This document shows, one piece after another, positions 42,089-50,708 of a stretch of DNA of 64,000 nucleotides. The translations under genes and the position numbers were made by a program. The notes under the pieces were generated by a model that saw nothing but the letters and a program-made list of their open reading frames with translations, was not told the DNA's origin and did not search any database. This stretch comes from Streptomyces sp. TSRI0281 (GTDB lineage Bacteria > Actinomycetota > Actinomycetes > Streptomycetales > Streptomycetaceae): assembly GCF_001905125.1 (NCBI RefSeq), contig NZ_LWLE01000035.1, positions 250,094 to 314,093 on the forward strand, given 5' to 3'. The stretch's first letter is position 1. The number at the start of each line of letters is the position of its first letter.

Positions 42089-44332
42089 TCAGGCTGTGGC
42101 GGGGCCCGACTTCACGGCGCGGCCGGAGGGCCGCTGCTCCACGTCCGCCGCCCCGTTCACGGCGGTTCCGTTCACCGCGGCTCCGTTCACCACGCCGTTC
42201 ACCACGCCGTTCGCCACCGCACTGTTCACTGCCGCGCTGGCCGCGGCGGCAGCCGCCGCCGCTGCCAGCGCCGCGAGCTCGGCAGGCCGTCGCCAGCCGT
42301 GCTCGCCGCGCGCCCGCAGCCAGGCCGTCGCCTCCTGCGGCGGCATCGCGGCGGCGACCAGCCAGCCCTGCACCGCATCGCACCGCAGATCCCGCAGACG
42401 TTCCCAGGTCTCGTCGTCCTCGACGCCCTCGGCGACGACGAGCAGGCCGAGCGAGTGGGCCAGGTCGATCGTGCAGCGGACGATCTCCGCGTCCTCGTGA
42501 TCGATGGCCAGCCGGGCGACGAACGACCGGTCGATCTTGAGCTCGCTGACCGGCAGCTTGCGCAGATGGACCAGGGAGGAATAGCCGGTGCCGAAGTCGT
42601 CGAGGGACATCTTCACGCCGTGCCCGGTCAGCCCGGCGAGCGTGTCGGCGGCGCGCTGCGGGTCCTCCAGCAGCACGTGCTCCGTTATCTCCAGCTGAAG
42701 GGCACCGGCCGGCACCCCGTGCCGGGCCAGCCGGGCGGCGACGCTGCCCGCGAAGCCCGGAGTGTGGACGTCGCGCGGGGAGACATTGACCGCGACGGGG
42801 ACGAACAGCCCCTGCGCCCGCCACCTGGCGACCTGGGCCAGCGCCGTCTCCAGGACGTACTCCGTGAGGTGCGGCATCAGGCCGGACGACTCCGCGATCG
42901 CGATGAACTCGTCCGGGGGGACCCGCCCGCGCTCCGGGTGCACCCAGCGCACCAGGGCTTCGAGACCGGCGACCTGGCCGTCGAAGCGGACCTTGGGCTG
43001 GTAGTGGAGCTCCACCTCGCCCGCGTCCAGCGCGCGCCGCAGATCGCCGAGCAGACCGAGCCGGTCCGGGGTGTTGCTGTCCCGCTTCGACTCGTACACC
43101 TCGACGCCCGTACGGTCCCGCTTGGCCTGGTACATGGCCACGTCCGCGCGCCTGAGCAGCCCTTCGGCGTCCAGCGCGTGGTCGGGGTAGACGGCGACCC
43201 CGGCACTCGCCTCCAGCACCAGGGTGAGGCCGTCGAGGTCGAGCGGCGAGGAGAGTTCCGCGACCAGGTGGCGGGCGACCCGCTGGGCGCTGGTGGTGGA
43301 GTCGGCCTGGGGCAGCAGTACGGCGAACTCGTCCCCGCCGAGGCGGGCCGCCTCGGCGCCGCGCGGCAGGGCGAGCCGCAGCCGCTCCGCTATCTGCAGC
43401 AGCAGCCGGTCCCCCGCCAGGTGACCGAGGGTGTCGTTGACGGCGCGGAAGCGGTCGAGGTCTATCAGGACCAGCGCGGACCTGGTGCCCACGCTCTCGG
43501 CGTCCGCCAGCGCCGACCAGGTCCGCTCCAGCAGCCACTGCCGGTTGGGCAGCCCGGTCAGCGGGTCCCGCAACTGCTCCTCCGCCCGCGCGCGGGCGAT
43601 CCAGAGCGTGGAGTCCAGGGCGATCAGCGGAACCGCGAAGAGCGGCAGCAGTACGGGCATGACCGTCGCGACGACGCAGATCAGCGGGGCGATCCCGAGC
43701 AGGGCGACGGCGACGAGCCCCTGGCGCAGCAGCGCCGTGCGGGCGATGGTCGGCAGCCCGCCGCCCTGGGGTGCCCGGGCGTACCAGAGCAGAACCCGGG
43801 TGACGAGAAGATACGTGGAGGCCGCCAGGAGCACTTCCGGAACGGCTTCGATGCCCCAGTCGAGTGGCTGCCAGGGGGCCGCGACGGTCGGGACCTCGCC
43901 GAAGGCGGCCAGGACGAGGGCGGCGGCCCCGATGCCCAGGATGTCGACCGCGCCGTGCAGCAGCCCCTGCCACCAGCGATGGCGTCTGGCCGACCCGACG
44001 AGGACCACGACGACCGTGCTGACCAGGCCCGCGGGCACCCACCCGTAGAGCAGCAGTACGGCGAGGGTGAGGGCGGCCCCGGAGCCGGTGCCGCCCCACC
44101 ACCGGTCGCGCCCCAGCGCGACCAGGTGGCCGACGATGATTCCGGTGAGCAGGGCGAGCGACCAGCCCACGGAGCCGTCCGGGAAGAGCGCGTCGCGCTC
44201 GCGCACCGTCAGATAGAAACCGGTCGCCAGCTGGAGCGTGGCGATCATCACGACGACGGCACCCACTTTGGGCGTGAGGCCGACGAAACCTTGCAGCCGT
44301 GCCACCGGTGCGGCGCTCTCGGTCGGTTTCAT
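42089..44332 (-). CDS. rmdB: Membrane GGDEF-EAL protein, RmdB-like c-di-GMP phosphodiesterase
   Basis: The protein has 747 aa from ATG 44332 (GAGAGGGACGG before). About seven N-terminal helices precede GGDEF (ARLGGDEFAVLL) and a complete EAL domain: LEALVRW, VAVNVSPRD, LEITEHVLL, LDDFGTGYSS and VAEGVEDDE are all intact. The I-site Arg-x-x-Asp before GGDEF is absent. The position next to ligA matches SCO5495 (RmdB), a characterised phosphodiesterase needed for development, as I recall. The C-terminal tail is Ala-rich with VNG repeats and seems dispensable. Together with the CdgC-like protein it forms an opposing pair in this window. Confidence 0.88.
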   Translation of the reverse strand: MKPTESAAPVARLQGFVGLTPKVGAVVVMIATLQLATGFYLTVRERDALFPDGSVGWSLALLTGIIVGHLVALGRDRWWGGTGSGAALTLAVLLLYGWVPAGLVSTVVVVLVGSARRHRWWQGLLHGAVDILGIGAAALVLAAFGEVPTVAAPWQPLDWGIEAVPEVLLAASTYLLVTRVLLWYARAPQGGGLPTIARTALLRQGLVAVALLGIAPLICVVATVMPVLLPLFAVPLIALDSTLWIARARAEEQLRDPLTGLPNRQWLLERTWSALADAESVGTRSALVLIDLDRFRAVNDTLGHLAGDRLLLQIAERLRLALPRGAEAARLGGDEFAVLLPQADSTTSAQRVARHLVAELSSPLDLDGLTLVLEASAGVAVYPDHALDAEGLLRRADVAMYQAKRDRTGVEVYESKRDSNTPDRLGLLGDLRRALDAGEVELHYQPKVRFDGQVAGLEALVRWVHPERGRVPPDEFIAIAESSGLMPHLTEYVLETALAQVARWRAQGLFVPVAVNVSPRDVHTPGFAGSVAARLARHGVPAGALQLEITEHVLLEDPQRAADTLAGLTGHGVKMSLDDFGTGYSSLVHLRKLPVSELKIDRSFVARLAIDHEDAEIVRCTIDLAHSLGLLVVAEGVEDDETWERLRDLRCDAVQGWLVAAAMPPQEATAWLRARGEHGWRRPAELAALAAAAAAAAASAAVNSAVANGVVNGVVNGAAVNGTAVNGAADVEQRPSGRAVKSGPATA

Positions 44333-44693
44333 TCCGTCCCTCTCACAGCCGGCGGGGCCGATGGCCCCCGCTCTCATGCCACCACGGCCTCCTACCGGAA
44401 GACCGCGCACGGCAGGCGCACGTCTCAACAGTAGGCCGCGAAAGGCTTCCACGGGCAGCGCTCTACAGCTCTTGCCCGAATGCGAACCGACCACCCGTCA
44501 CCTTCTGCTATGCGCCGAACGGGTGGCCGTGGTCGGCCATTCGGGCCTCGCGGGCCCCTCTCGCCCCCTCTGGCCCGTTTCTTCCCCCCTGATCCGCCGC
44601 CACGCCTGGGCGTTGTCTCGAAGACATCTCGAAGACGTCTCGATCGTGGCCGGAATCGAGATGTCCCCGGCCGGGGAGCACCATCGTTCCTCG
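44333..44693. other. Gap between rmdB and ligA (393 bp to the ligA stop)
   Basis: Apart from the phased repeat at 44616-44648 and the ligA terminator at 44694-44721, I see no gene. It presumably carries the rmdB promoter. Confidence 0.6.
44616..44648. repeat. Three 11-bp-phased direct repeats upstream of rmdB
   Basis: TCTCGAAGAC occurs at 44616 and 44627, and TCTCGATC at 44638: the period is 11 bp, about one helical turn. AAGACGTCTCG around 44632-44642 also makes an inverted element. The site is about 285 bp before the rmdB start. Confidence 0.55.
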
Positions 44694-44721
44694 ACGGGCG
44701 GGGGCGGCATCCCCCGCCCGT
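44694..44721 (-). terminator. ligA terminator
   Basis: A perfect 11-bp stem (44694-44704 with 44711-44721) has a 6-nt loop and lies 4 bp beyond the ligA stop. Confidence 0.8.
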
Positions 44722-44725
44722 ACCG

Positions 44726-46924
44726 CTACTCCGCGGCGGGCAGGGCCGCCTCCGCCGCCGCGTCCGGTCCCCGTTCGAGCAGCACGGCGAAGCCGTCCTC
44801 GTCCAGCACGGGCACCTTCAGCTGCATCGCCTTGTCGTACTTCGAACCGGGGTTGTCGCCCACCACCACGAAGGCGGTCTTCTTCGACACCGATCCGGCG
44901 ACCTTCGCGCCCTGGCTCTGCAATGCCTCTTTCGCGCCGTCCCTGGTGTACGTGGTCAGCGTGCCGGTGACGACGACGGTGAGCCCTTCGAGCGGGCGCG
45001 GCCCTTCGTCCTGACCCGCCCCCTCGTCCTCCATGCGGACCCCGGCCTCCCGCCATTTGCGCAGGATCTCGCGGTGCCAGTCCTCCGCGAACCAGCGCTT
45101 GACCGACTCGGCGATGATCTGGCCGACCCCGTCGGCGGCGGCCAGTTCCTCCTCGGTCGCCTCGTCGATCCGGTCGATGGAACGGAACTGACGGGCCAGC
45201 TCGGCGGCGGCCACCGGGCCCACATGACGGATCGAGAGCCCCGTCAGGATCCTGGCCAGCGGGGCCTCCTTCGCCGCGGCGATGCCCTCCAGCATCGCGA
45301 GGGCGTTCTTCTTGGGCTCGCCCTGCTGGTTGGCGAAGACCGTCGCGATCTTCTCCTCGCCGGTCTTCGGGTCGCGCTTGGGCAGTCCGCTGTCCTGGTC
45401 GAGGACATAGGCCCGGATCGGCAGCAGCTGATCGACGGTCAGCCCGAAGAGGTCGCCCTCGTCCAGCAGCGGCGGCTCGGCGGGCTCCAGCGGCTTGGTC
45501 AGGGCGGCGGCGGCGACGTATCCGAAGTGATCGATGTCCAGGCTCTTGCGGCCGGCGAGGTAGAAGATCCGTTCCCGCAACTGGGCCGGGCAGGAGCGCG
45601 CGTTGGGGCAGCGGAGGTCGATGTCGGCCTCCTTCATGGCGCGCAGCTCCGTGCCGCACTCGGGGCAGACGTCGGGCATCACGAACGCCTTCTCCGTGCC
45701 GTCGCGGAGATCGACGACCGGGCCGAGGATCTCCGGGATGACCTCGCCCGCCTTGCGGATCACCACCGTGTCGCCGATCAGGACACCCTTCGCCCGGACC
45801 ACGTTCTGATTGTGCAGGGTGGCGAACTCGACCTCCGAGCCCGCCACTTCGACCGGTTCGACCTGGGCGTACGGGGTGACTCTGCCGGTGCGTCCGACGC
45901 CGACGCGGATGTTGACCAGCTTGGTGTTGACCTCCTCCGGCGCGTACTTCCAGGCGATCGCCCAGCGCGGGGCGCGCGAGGTGGAGCCCAGCCGGCCCTG
46001 GAGCGGGATCTCGTCGAGCTTGACGACGACACCGTCGATCTCGTGCTCCACGGAGTGCCGGTTCTCGCCGAAGTACGCGATGAACTCCCGTACGCCGTCG
46101 AGGGAGTCCACGACCTTGTTGTGCCCGGCCGTGGGCAGTCCCCATTCGCGCAGCAGCTCGTAGGCGTGCGACAGGCGGTCGATGTCGAAGCCCTCGCGGG
46201 CGCCGATGCCGTGCACCACCATGTGCAGCGGGCGGGTCGCGGTGACTCTGGGGTCCTTCTGCCGCAGCGACCCCGCCGCCGCGTTGCGCGGGTTGGCGAA
46301 GGGCTTGTCCTCGGCCGCGACCAGCCGGGCGTTCAGCTCCTCGAAGGCGTCCATCGGGAAGAAGACCTCGCCCCGGATCTCGACGAGGGGCGGAATCCGC
46401 TCCCCCTTCAGCCGGTGCGGGATCTCGGCGATGGTCCGGACGTTGGGGGTGATGTCCTCGCCGGTACGGCCGTCGCCGCGGGTCGCCGCGCGGGTGAGCA
46501 GGCCGTGCTCGTAGGTGAGGTTGACGGCGAGTCCGTCGACCTTGAGCTCGCACAGGAGGTGGTAGTCCGTGGTGCCGACGTCCTTGGCGACGCGCTCGGC
46601 CCAGGTCGCCAGCTCCGCGTCGTCGAACGCGTTGTCCAGGGAGAGCATGCGCTCGCGGTGCTCGACGGACGTGAACTCGGTGCGGTACGGGCCGGCGACC
46701 TTCTGGGTCGGGGAGTCCGGCGTGCGCAACGAGGGGTGCTGGTCCTCCAGGGCCTCCAGCGCGCGCAGCAGCCGGTCGAACTCGGCGTCGCTGACGACCG
46801 GCTGGTCGTTCACGTAATACCGGAAGCGGTGCTCCTCGACCTGCTCGGAGAGCCGCGCGTGCTCCTCCTGCGCCTGCGCCGGAACTGTGCCCGACTGCTC
46901 TGCCCGGTGTTCGCCGGCCATCAT
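44726..46924 (-). CDS. ligA: NAD-dependent DNA ligase
   Basis: This 732-aa replicative ligase has an Ia domain, then the adenylation motif CELKVDGLAV with AMP-accepting Lys128. A four-Cys zinc finger (CPECG, then CPNARSCPAQ), helix-hairpin-helix repeats (GIAAAKEAPLARILTGLSIR region) and a C-terminal BRCT domain (LTVVVTGTLTTYTRDGA) follow. ATG 46924 is preceded by GGGAGGACGGG. It is the last gene in a leftward row with the methionine synthase-like gene 29 bp upstream. Confidence 0.97.
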   Translation of the reverse strand: MMAGEHRAEQSGTVPAQAQEEHARLSEQVEEHRFRYYVNDQPVVSDAEFDRLLRALEALEDQHPSLRTPDSPTQKVAGPYRTEFTSVEHRERMLSLDNAFDDAELATWAERVAKDVGTTDYHLLCELKVDGLAVNLTYEHGLLTRAATRGDGRTGEDITPNVRTIAEIPHRLKGERIPPLVEIRGEVFFPMDAFEELNARLVAAEDKPFANPRNAAAGSLRQKDPRVTATRPLHMVVHGIGAREGFDIDRLSHAYELLREWGLPTAGHNKVVDSLDGVREFIAYFGENRHSVEHEIDGVVVKLDEIPLQGRLGSTSRAPRWAIAWKYAPEEVNTKLVNIRVGVGRTGRVTPYAQVEPVEVAGSEVEFATLHNQNVVRAKGVLIGDTVVIRKAGEVIPEILGPVVDLRDGTEKAFVMPDVCPECGTELRAMKEADIDLRCPNARSCPAQLRERIFYLAGRKSLDIDHFGYVAAAALTKPLEPAEPPLLDEGDLFGLTVDQLLPIRAYVLDQDSGLPKRDPKTGEEKIATVFANQQGEPKKNALAMLEGIAAAKEAPLARILTGLSIRHVGPVAAAELARQFRSIDRIDEATEEELAAADGVGQIIAESVKRWFAEDWHREILRKWREAGVRMEDEGAGQDEGPRPLEGLTVVVTGTLTTYTRDGAKEALQSQGAKVAGSVSKKTAFVVVGDNPGSKYDKAMQLKVPVLDEDGFAVLLERGPDAAAEAALPAAE

Positions 46925-46953
46925 CCCGTCCTCCCGTTGGCCCGCCGTCCCCA

Positions 46954-47979
46954 TCACTCAGGGTTGTCCGCGAGCGATCTCGCCGCCTTGGCGCAGTGGG
47001 CGAGCGCGGCACGCGCGTACGTGGGCGATGCCCCCGCGAGCCCGCACGACGGAGTGATCACGACGGACTCGGTGAGAGTCCCCGGATTCAGCCCCAACCT
47101 GCTCCACAGCGTCCTGACACCCATGACGCTACCGCCCGGGTCCGACAATCCGGCCGAGGCCGCATCGGTGCCGGGCAGCACACCGAGGAACAGTTGGGTG
47201 CCGCCTTCGACCGCTTCCCCGATCGTCTCTTCCTCACGCTCGGTGAGCAGGGAGAAGTCGAACGAGATCCCGTCGGCACCGGCCCTGCGCAGCAGCGCGA
47301 ACGGCACCTCGGGTGCGCAGGAGTGGACGACCGTGGTCCCGTCCCCGTTCACGGCGAGCACCTCGCGCAGGGTCGCCTCGACGACCTGGCGGTCCACGGC
47401 CCGGTAGGTGCGGTATCCGCTCGCCGATCTGACCCGCCCCAGGAGTACGGCGGTCAGGGACGGCTCGTCGAGCTGGAGCACGATCTGTGCGCCCGGCATC
47501 CTGCGGCGTACGTCGGCGAGATGCGCGCGCAGCCCCTCGGCCAGCGAACCGGCCAGGTCGCGGCAGGCGCCGGGGTCGCCGAGCATGGCCTCGCCGCCCC
47601 GCAGCTCCAGGGCGGCGGCCAGGGTCCACGGGCCCACGGCCTGGACCTTGAGCAGCCCCTCGTACCCCTGGGTGAACTCCTCCAGGGCGTCGAGGTCCTC
47701 GCCGAGCCAGGACCGGGCCCTCCTGGTGTCACGGCCCGGCCGGTCGCTGATCCGCCAGCCGCTCGGTTCGACGTGGCCGTACATCTCGACGAGCATCCCG
47801 ATGGTCCGCCCGATCATGTCCGCGCCCGGACCGCGGGCGGGCAGTTCCGCCAGATACGGCATGCCCTGACCGTCGGCGAAGGAACCGGTGACGGTCCTGG
47901 CCGCCTCCCGTGCGTCTCCCCCGGGCATCGAGCCGATCCCGGTCGCCGGGCACCCGCTGAACTTGCTCTTCTCGCTCAC
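46954..47979 (-). CDS. Short cobalamin-independent methionine synthase-like protein
   Basis: This 341-aa protein corresponds to the C-terminal catalytic half of MetE; the N-terminal duplicate domain is absent. It starts near GIGSMPGGDAREAARTV and contains QLDEPSL, VVHSCAPE and ITPSCGL. The His and Cys of HSC and the Cys of PSCGL are zinc ligands in MetE; the usual Glu ligand seems to be Asp (SFDFSL). Stand-alone proteins of this kind often use a methyl donor other than polyglutamyl folate. The GTG 47979 start has a weak ribosome binding site. It sits between an SDR gene and ligA. Confidence 0.82.
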   Translation of the reverse strand: MSEKSKFSGCPATGIGSMPGGDAREAARTVTGSFADGQGMPYLAELPARGPGADMIGRTIGMLVEMYGHVEPSGWRISDRPGRDTRRARSWLGEDLDALEEFTQGYEGLLKVQAVGPWTLAAALELRGGEAMLGDPGACRDLAGSLAEGLRAHLADVRRRMPGAQIVLQLDEPSLTAVLLGRVRSASGYRTYRAVDRQVVEATLREVLAVNGDGTTVVHSCAPEVPFALLRRAGADGISFDFSLLTEREEETIGEAVEGGTQLFLGVLPGTDAASAGLSDPGGSVMGVRTLWSRLGLNPGTLTESVVITPSCGLAGASPTYARAALAHCAKAARSLADNPE

Positions 47980-48014
47980 CCGGGCAGCCTACGGGTGGGA
48001 GCGGACCGGCGAGG

Positions 48015-48704
48015 TCAGCGGCCGGGGCGGACGGTGAGGTCGTTGACCTCGGCGTCGCGCGGGAGGTCGAGGGCCATCAGGATCGTGGTGGCCATCGACT
48101 CGGGGTCGATCCACTTGGCGGGGTCGTACTCCTTGCCCTCCTGCTGGTGGACCTTGGCCTGCATGGGGCTGGCGGTGCGTCCGGGGTAGACGGAGGTGAC
48201 CCGGACCCCGTTGCCGTGCTCCTCGTGGCGCAGCGAGTCGGCGAGGGCCTTGAGGCCGTGCTTGCTCGCGGCGTACGCGCCCCACTCGGCGTGCGCCTGG
48301 AGCCCGGCGCCCGAGTTCACGAAGATCACGTGGCCGTGGGCGACGCGCAGCTGCGGCAGCAGGAGGCGGGTGATCTCGGCGGGGGCGACGAGGTTGGCGT
48401 TGAGCTGGAAGTGCCACGCCTTGGGGGTCAGCTCGCCGACGGGGCCGAGCTCGACGACCCCCGCGATGTGCAGCAGCGAGTCGAGCCGTTCGGGCATCGC
48501 CTGCTGCCCGAACGCCCAGGAGAGCCGGTCGGGGTTGCCGAGGTCACCGACGAGCGTACGGGCACCGGGGTACAGGTCCGCGAGCTCCTTGGCGCGGCCC
48601 GCGTCCCGGGCCAGCAGCACGATCTCGTCACCGCGCTCCAGAAGACGGCGGGCGACGGCTGCCCCGATGCCGGAACCGGCACCGGTGATGAGGTGGGTAG
48701 ACAT
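48015..48704 (-). CDS. Short-chain dehydrogenase/reductase
   Basis: This 229-aa Rossmann oxidoreductase has TGAGSGIG near the N-terminus, then LLHIAGVVELG (NNAG-like) and catalytic Ser/Tyr-x-x-x-Lys in NSGAG and YAASKHGLKALADSL. It is a classical SDR and prefers NAD(P). The substrate is unknown. It lies 46 bp downstream of the LOG gene and 35 bp upstream of the methionine synthase-like gene, same strand. Confidence 0.9.
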   Translation of the reverse strand: MSTHLITGAGSGIGAAVARRLLERGDEIVLLARDAGRAKELADLYPGARTLVGDLGNPDRLSWAFGQQAMPERLDSLLHIAGVVELGPVGELTPKAWHFQLNANLVAPAEITRLLLPQLRVAHGHVIFVNSGAGLQAHAEWGAYAASKHGLKALADSLRHEEHGNGVRVTSVYPGRTASPMQAKVHQQEGKEYDPAKWIDPESMATTILMALDLPRDAEVNDLTVRPGR

Positions 48705-48750
48705 GTACCGATGATCCCATCACCGGGCCGGGCGCACTGGAGCGGCCCGG

Positions 48751-49290
48751 TCACTGGTGTCCGGCGGACTCCTCCAGGTGGGCGAGCGCGCCGACGGCGT
48801 CCTTGGCGAAGAAGACCAGGTCGGTGAGGGGCAGCGGCAGGAAGCCCTCGTCCTCCATGCGCTGGAACTGCTGGCGCAGCCCGTCGTAGAAGCCCGCCGT
48901 GTTCAGCAGGACGACCGGCTTGGCGTGCTTGCCGTGCTTCTTGAGCTCCAGGATCTCCGTGGCCTCGTCGAGCGTCCCGGTTCCCCCGACCATGATCACG
49001 ACCGCGTCGGCCTTCGCCAGGAGCAGCGCCTTGCGCTCGGCCAGATCGCGCGCGATCACCATCTCGTCGGCGTTCGTCCGGGCCTTCTCGGCCAGGAAGT
49101 CCACCGACACCCCGACGAGCCGCCCGCCCGCCTCCTGGACACCGTCGGCGACCACCTTCATCAGGCCGCTCTCCGAACCGCCCCAGACCAGGGTGTGGCC
49201 GCCCCGGCCCAGCAGTTCGGCGAACTCCCGGGCGGGCACGGTGTAGCGGTCGTCGAGGTCGGCGGCGGAGAGAAAGACGCAGATGTTCAT
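48751..49290 (-). CDS. LOG-family (TIGR00730) Rossmann-fold protein
   Basis: The protein has 179 aa from ATG 49290. The LOG signature is present in variant form as VGGTGTLDEATE, for the usual PGGxGTxxE. LOG proteins cleave cytokinin-riboside or other nucleoside monophosphates to free base and ribose phosphate; bacterial members with this motif have been shown to do so. LVWGGSESGLM near residue 35 is the nucleotide-binding loop. It is probably the first gene of the LOG-SDR-MetE-like-ligA row; DUF427 is divergent. Confidence 0.85.
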   Translation of the reverse strand: MNICVFLSAADLDDRYTVPAREFAELLGRGGHTLVWGGSESGLMKVVADGVQEAGGRLVGVSVDFLAEKARTNADEMVIARDLAERKALLLAKADAVVIMVGGTGTLDEATEILELKKHGKHAKPVVLLNTAGFYDGLRQQFQRMEDEGFLPLPLTDLVFFAKDAVGALAHLEESAGHQ

Positions 49291-49386
49291 GGGACCACCG
49301 TACGACCCGCCCCGGACAGCGCGGTCCGCGGCCGATCCGTTCCGGACACGGGGAAGAATCCGGGCCGCCGTACCGCTGCACCTGAC

Positions 49387-49731
49387 ATGACTTCCCTTAC
49401 AGGACACCGCATCACCGTCGAGCCCGGCTCCGAGCATGTCCGGGCGGTGCGCGACGGGCAGGTGCTGGCCGAGAGCCGCCGCCCGCTCGTGCTGCGCGAG
49501 ACCGGCTGTCCGGTCCGCTACTACCTGCCGCCCGAGGACGTCCGTACCGAACTGCTCGCGGCTTCGGACACCAGCACCCACTGCCCGTACAAGGGCGACG
49601 CCTCCTACTGGTCGGTGCCGGGTGCGGCCGATCTCGTCTGGGCCTACCCGGACCCGAAGCCCGAAGTCGCCGCGATCAAGGACCACTTCTGCTTCTACGA
49701 GACCGAGACCGTAGCCGGGGACGCGGCCTGA
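49387..49731 (+). CDS. DUF427-domain protein
   Basis: This 114-aa beta-rich single domain matches DUF427: VRAVRDGQVLAESRRPLVL, YYLPPEDVRTELL, STHCPYKGDASYW and PEVAAIKDHFCFY. The function is unknown. No ribosome binding site is visible before ATG 49387, so it may be leaderless. It is divergent from the LOG gene, 96 bp apart. Confidence 0.88.
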   Translation: MTSLTGHRITVEPGSEHVRAVRDGQVLAESRRPLVLRETGCPVRYYLPPEDVRTELLAASDTSTHCPYKGDASYWSVPGAADLVWAYPDPKPEVAAIKDHFCFYETETVAGDAA

Positions 49732-49854
49732 GGCACCCCCGTGACCGTGGTTGGCCGGGCGTCAGAAGTCCTTCGCCGGAAGGCTCCTGAGAGATTTCCA
49801 AGAATTGTTCCGCGGCAGCGATGAGTTTTCGCGGCCGGTCCGGTCAGCCGTCAC

Positions 49855-50658
49855 ATGGACACGACTCTCTCCGCCGACGGCACCCCGATCGCGTACCGCC
49901 GCCAGGGCGACGGGCCGCCCGTGGTGCTGGTCGGCGGGGCGCTCAGCACCGCCGCGACCGAGGCAGCCCTGGCCGCCCTGCTGGCGCCGCGCTTCACGGT
50001 CGTCACGTACGACCGCCGGGGGCGGGGCGCCAGCGGTGACGGCGGCGGTTACGCGGTACGGCGGGAGATCGAGGACCTGACCGCCGTTGCGGACGCGGTG
50101 GGCGGGCGGGTCTCGGTGTTCGGCATGTCGTCCGGCGGGGCGCTGGCCCTGGAGGCGCAGGCGGCCGGGCTGCCGGTGGATCTGCTCGCGGTCTACGAAC
50201 CCCCGTACACCCCCGGTCCGTCCGGCCTGCTGCACAAGGCCCGTCGCACGGCCCGGCTGCACCGGCTGCTGTCCACCGGGGATCTCGGCGGGGCCGTGGA
50301 GCTGTTCCTCTCGGCGACCGGCGTCGAGGCCGGGACGATCGCCCGGATGCGGCGCGCACCGCTGTGGCAGGGCCTGGAGTCGGTGGCGCACACCCTCGCG
50401 TACGACGACGCGCTCCTGGGCGACGGGACGGTCCCGGCCGAGCGGTTCGCGGCCGTCACCGCGCGCACGATGGTGGTCTGCGGCGGCTTCAGCCCCCTCC
50501 AGGCCCGTAACGCGGCCCGCACCCTCGCGGACGCGGTGCCGCGCGCCCGCCACCGCACCCTGACGGGCCAGATGCGCGAGGTGGCACCGCAGGTGATCGC
50601 CCCGGTGCTGGCGGAGTTCTTCGCCAGGGACGTGTACGTCGGCCGGGCCGCGTCGTGA
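49855..50658 (+). CDS. Alpha/beta hydrolase lacking the expected catalytic histidine
   Basis: The protein has 267 aa. The nucleophile elbow GMSSGG gives Ser92, and VVLVGGALS and TYDRRGRGASG are typical of a Streptomyces hydrolase group I recall. In that group the catalytic His lies in a GQTHD motif near the C-terminus; here the same place reads GQMRE (Arg241), coded by CGC at 50575-50577. Either another His serves or the protein is not a hydrolase. Upstream is DUF427, same strand, with a 123-bp gap. Confidence 0.82.
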   Translation: MDTTLSADGTPIAYRRQGDGPPVVLVGGALSTAATEAALAALLAPRFTVVTYDRRGRGASGDGGGYAVRREIEDLTAVADAVGGRVSVFGMSSGGALALEAQAAGLPVDLLAVYEPPYTPGPSGLLHKARRTARLHRLLSTGDLGGAVELFLSATGVEAGTIARMRRAPLWQGLESVAHTLAYDDALLGDGTVPAERFAAVTARTMVVCGGFSPLQARNAARTLADAVPRARHRTLTGQMREVAPQVIAPVLAEFFARDVYVGRAAS

Positions 50659-50659
50659 C

Positions 50660-50679
50660 CCGGGCCCGCGTGGGCCCGG
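50660..50679. terminator. Bidirectional terminator between hydrolase and mnmA
   Basis: A perfect 8-bp stem (50660-50667 with 50672-50679) has a 4-nt loop and lies between convergent stop codons at 50658 and 50709. Confidence 0.65.
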
Positions 50680-50708
50680 CGCGGTGACCCGAGCCGGGCC
50701 CAGGGGCC

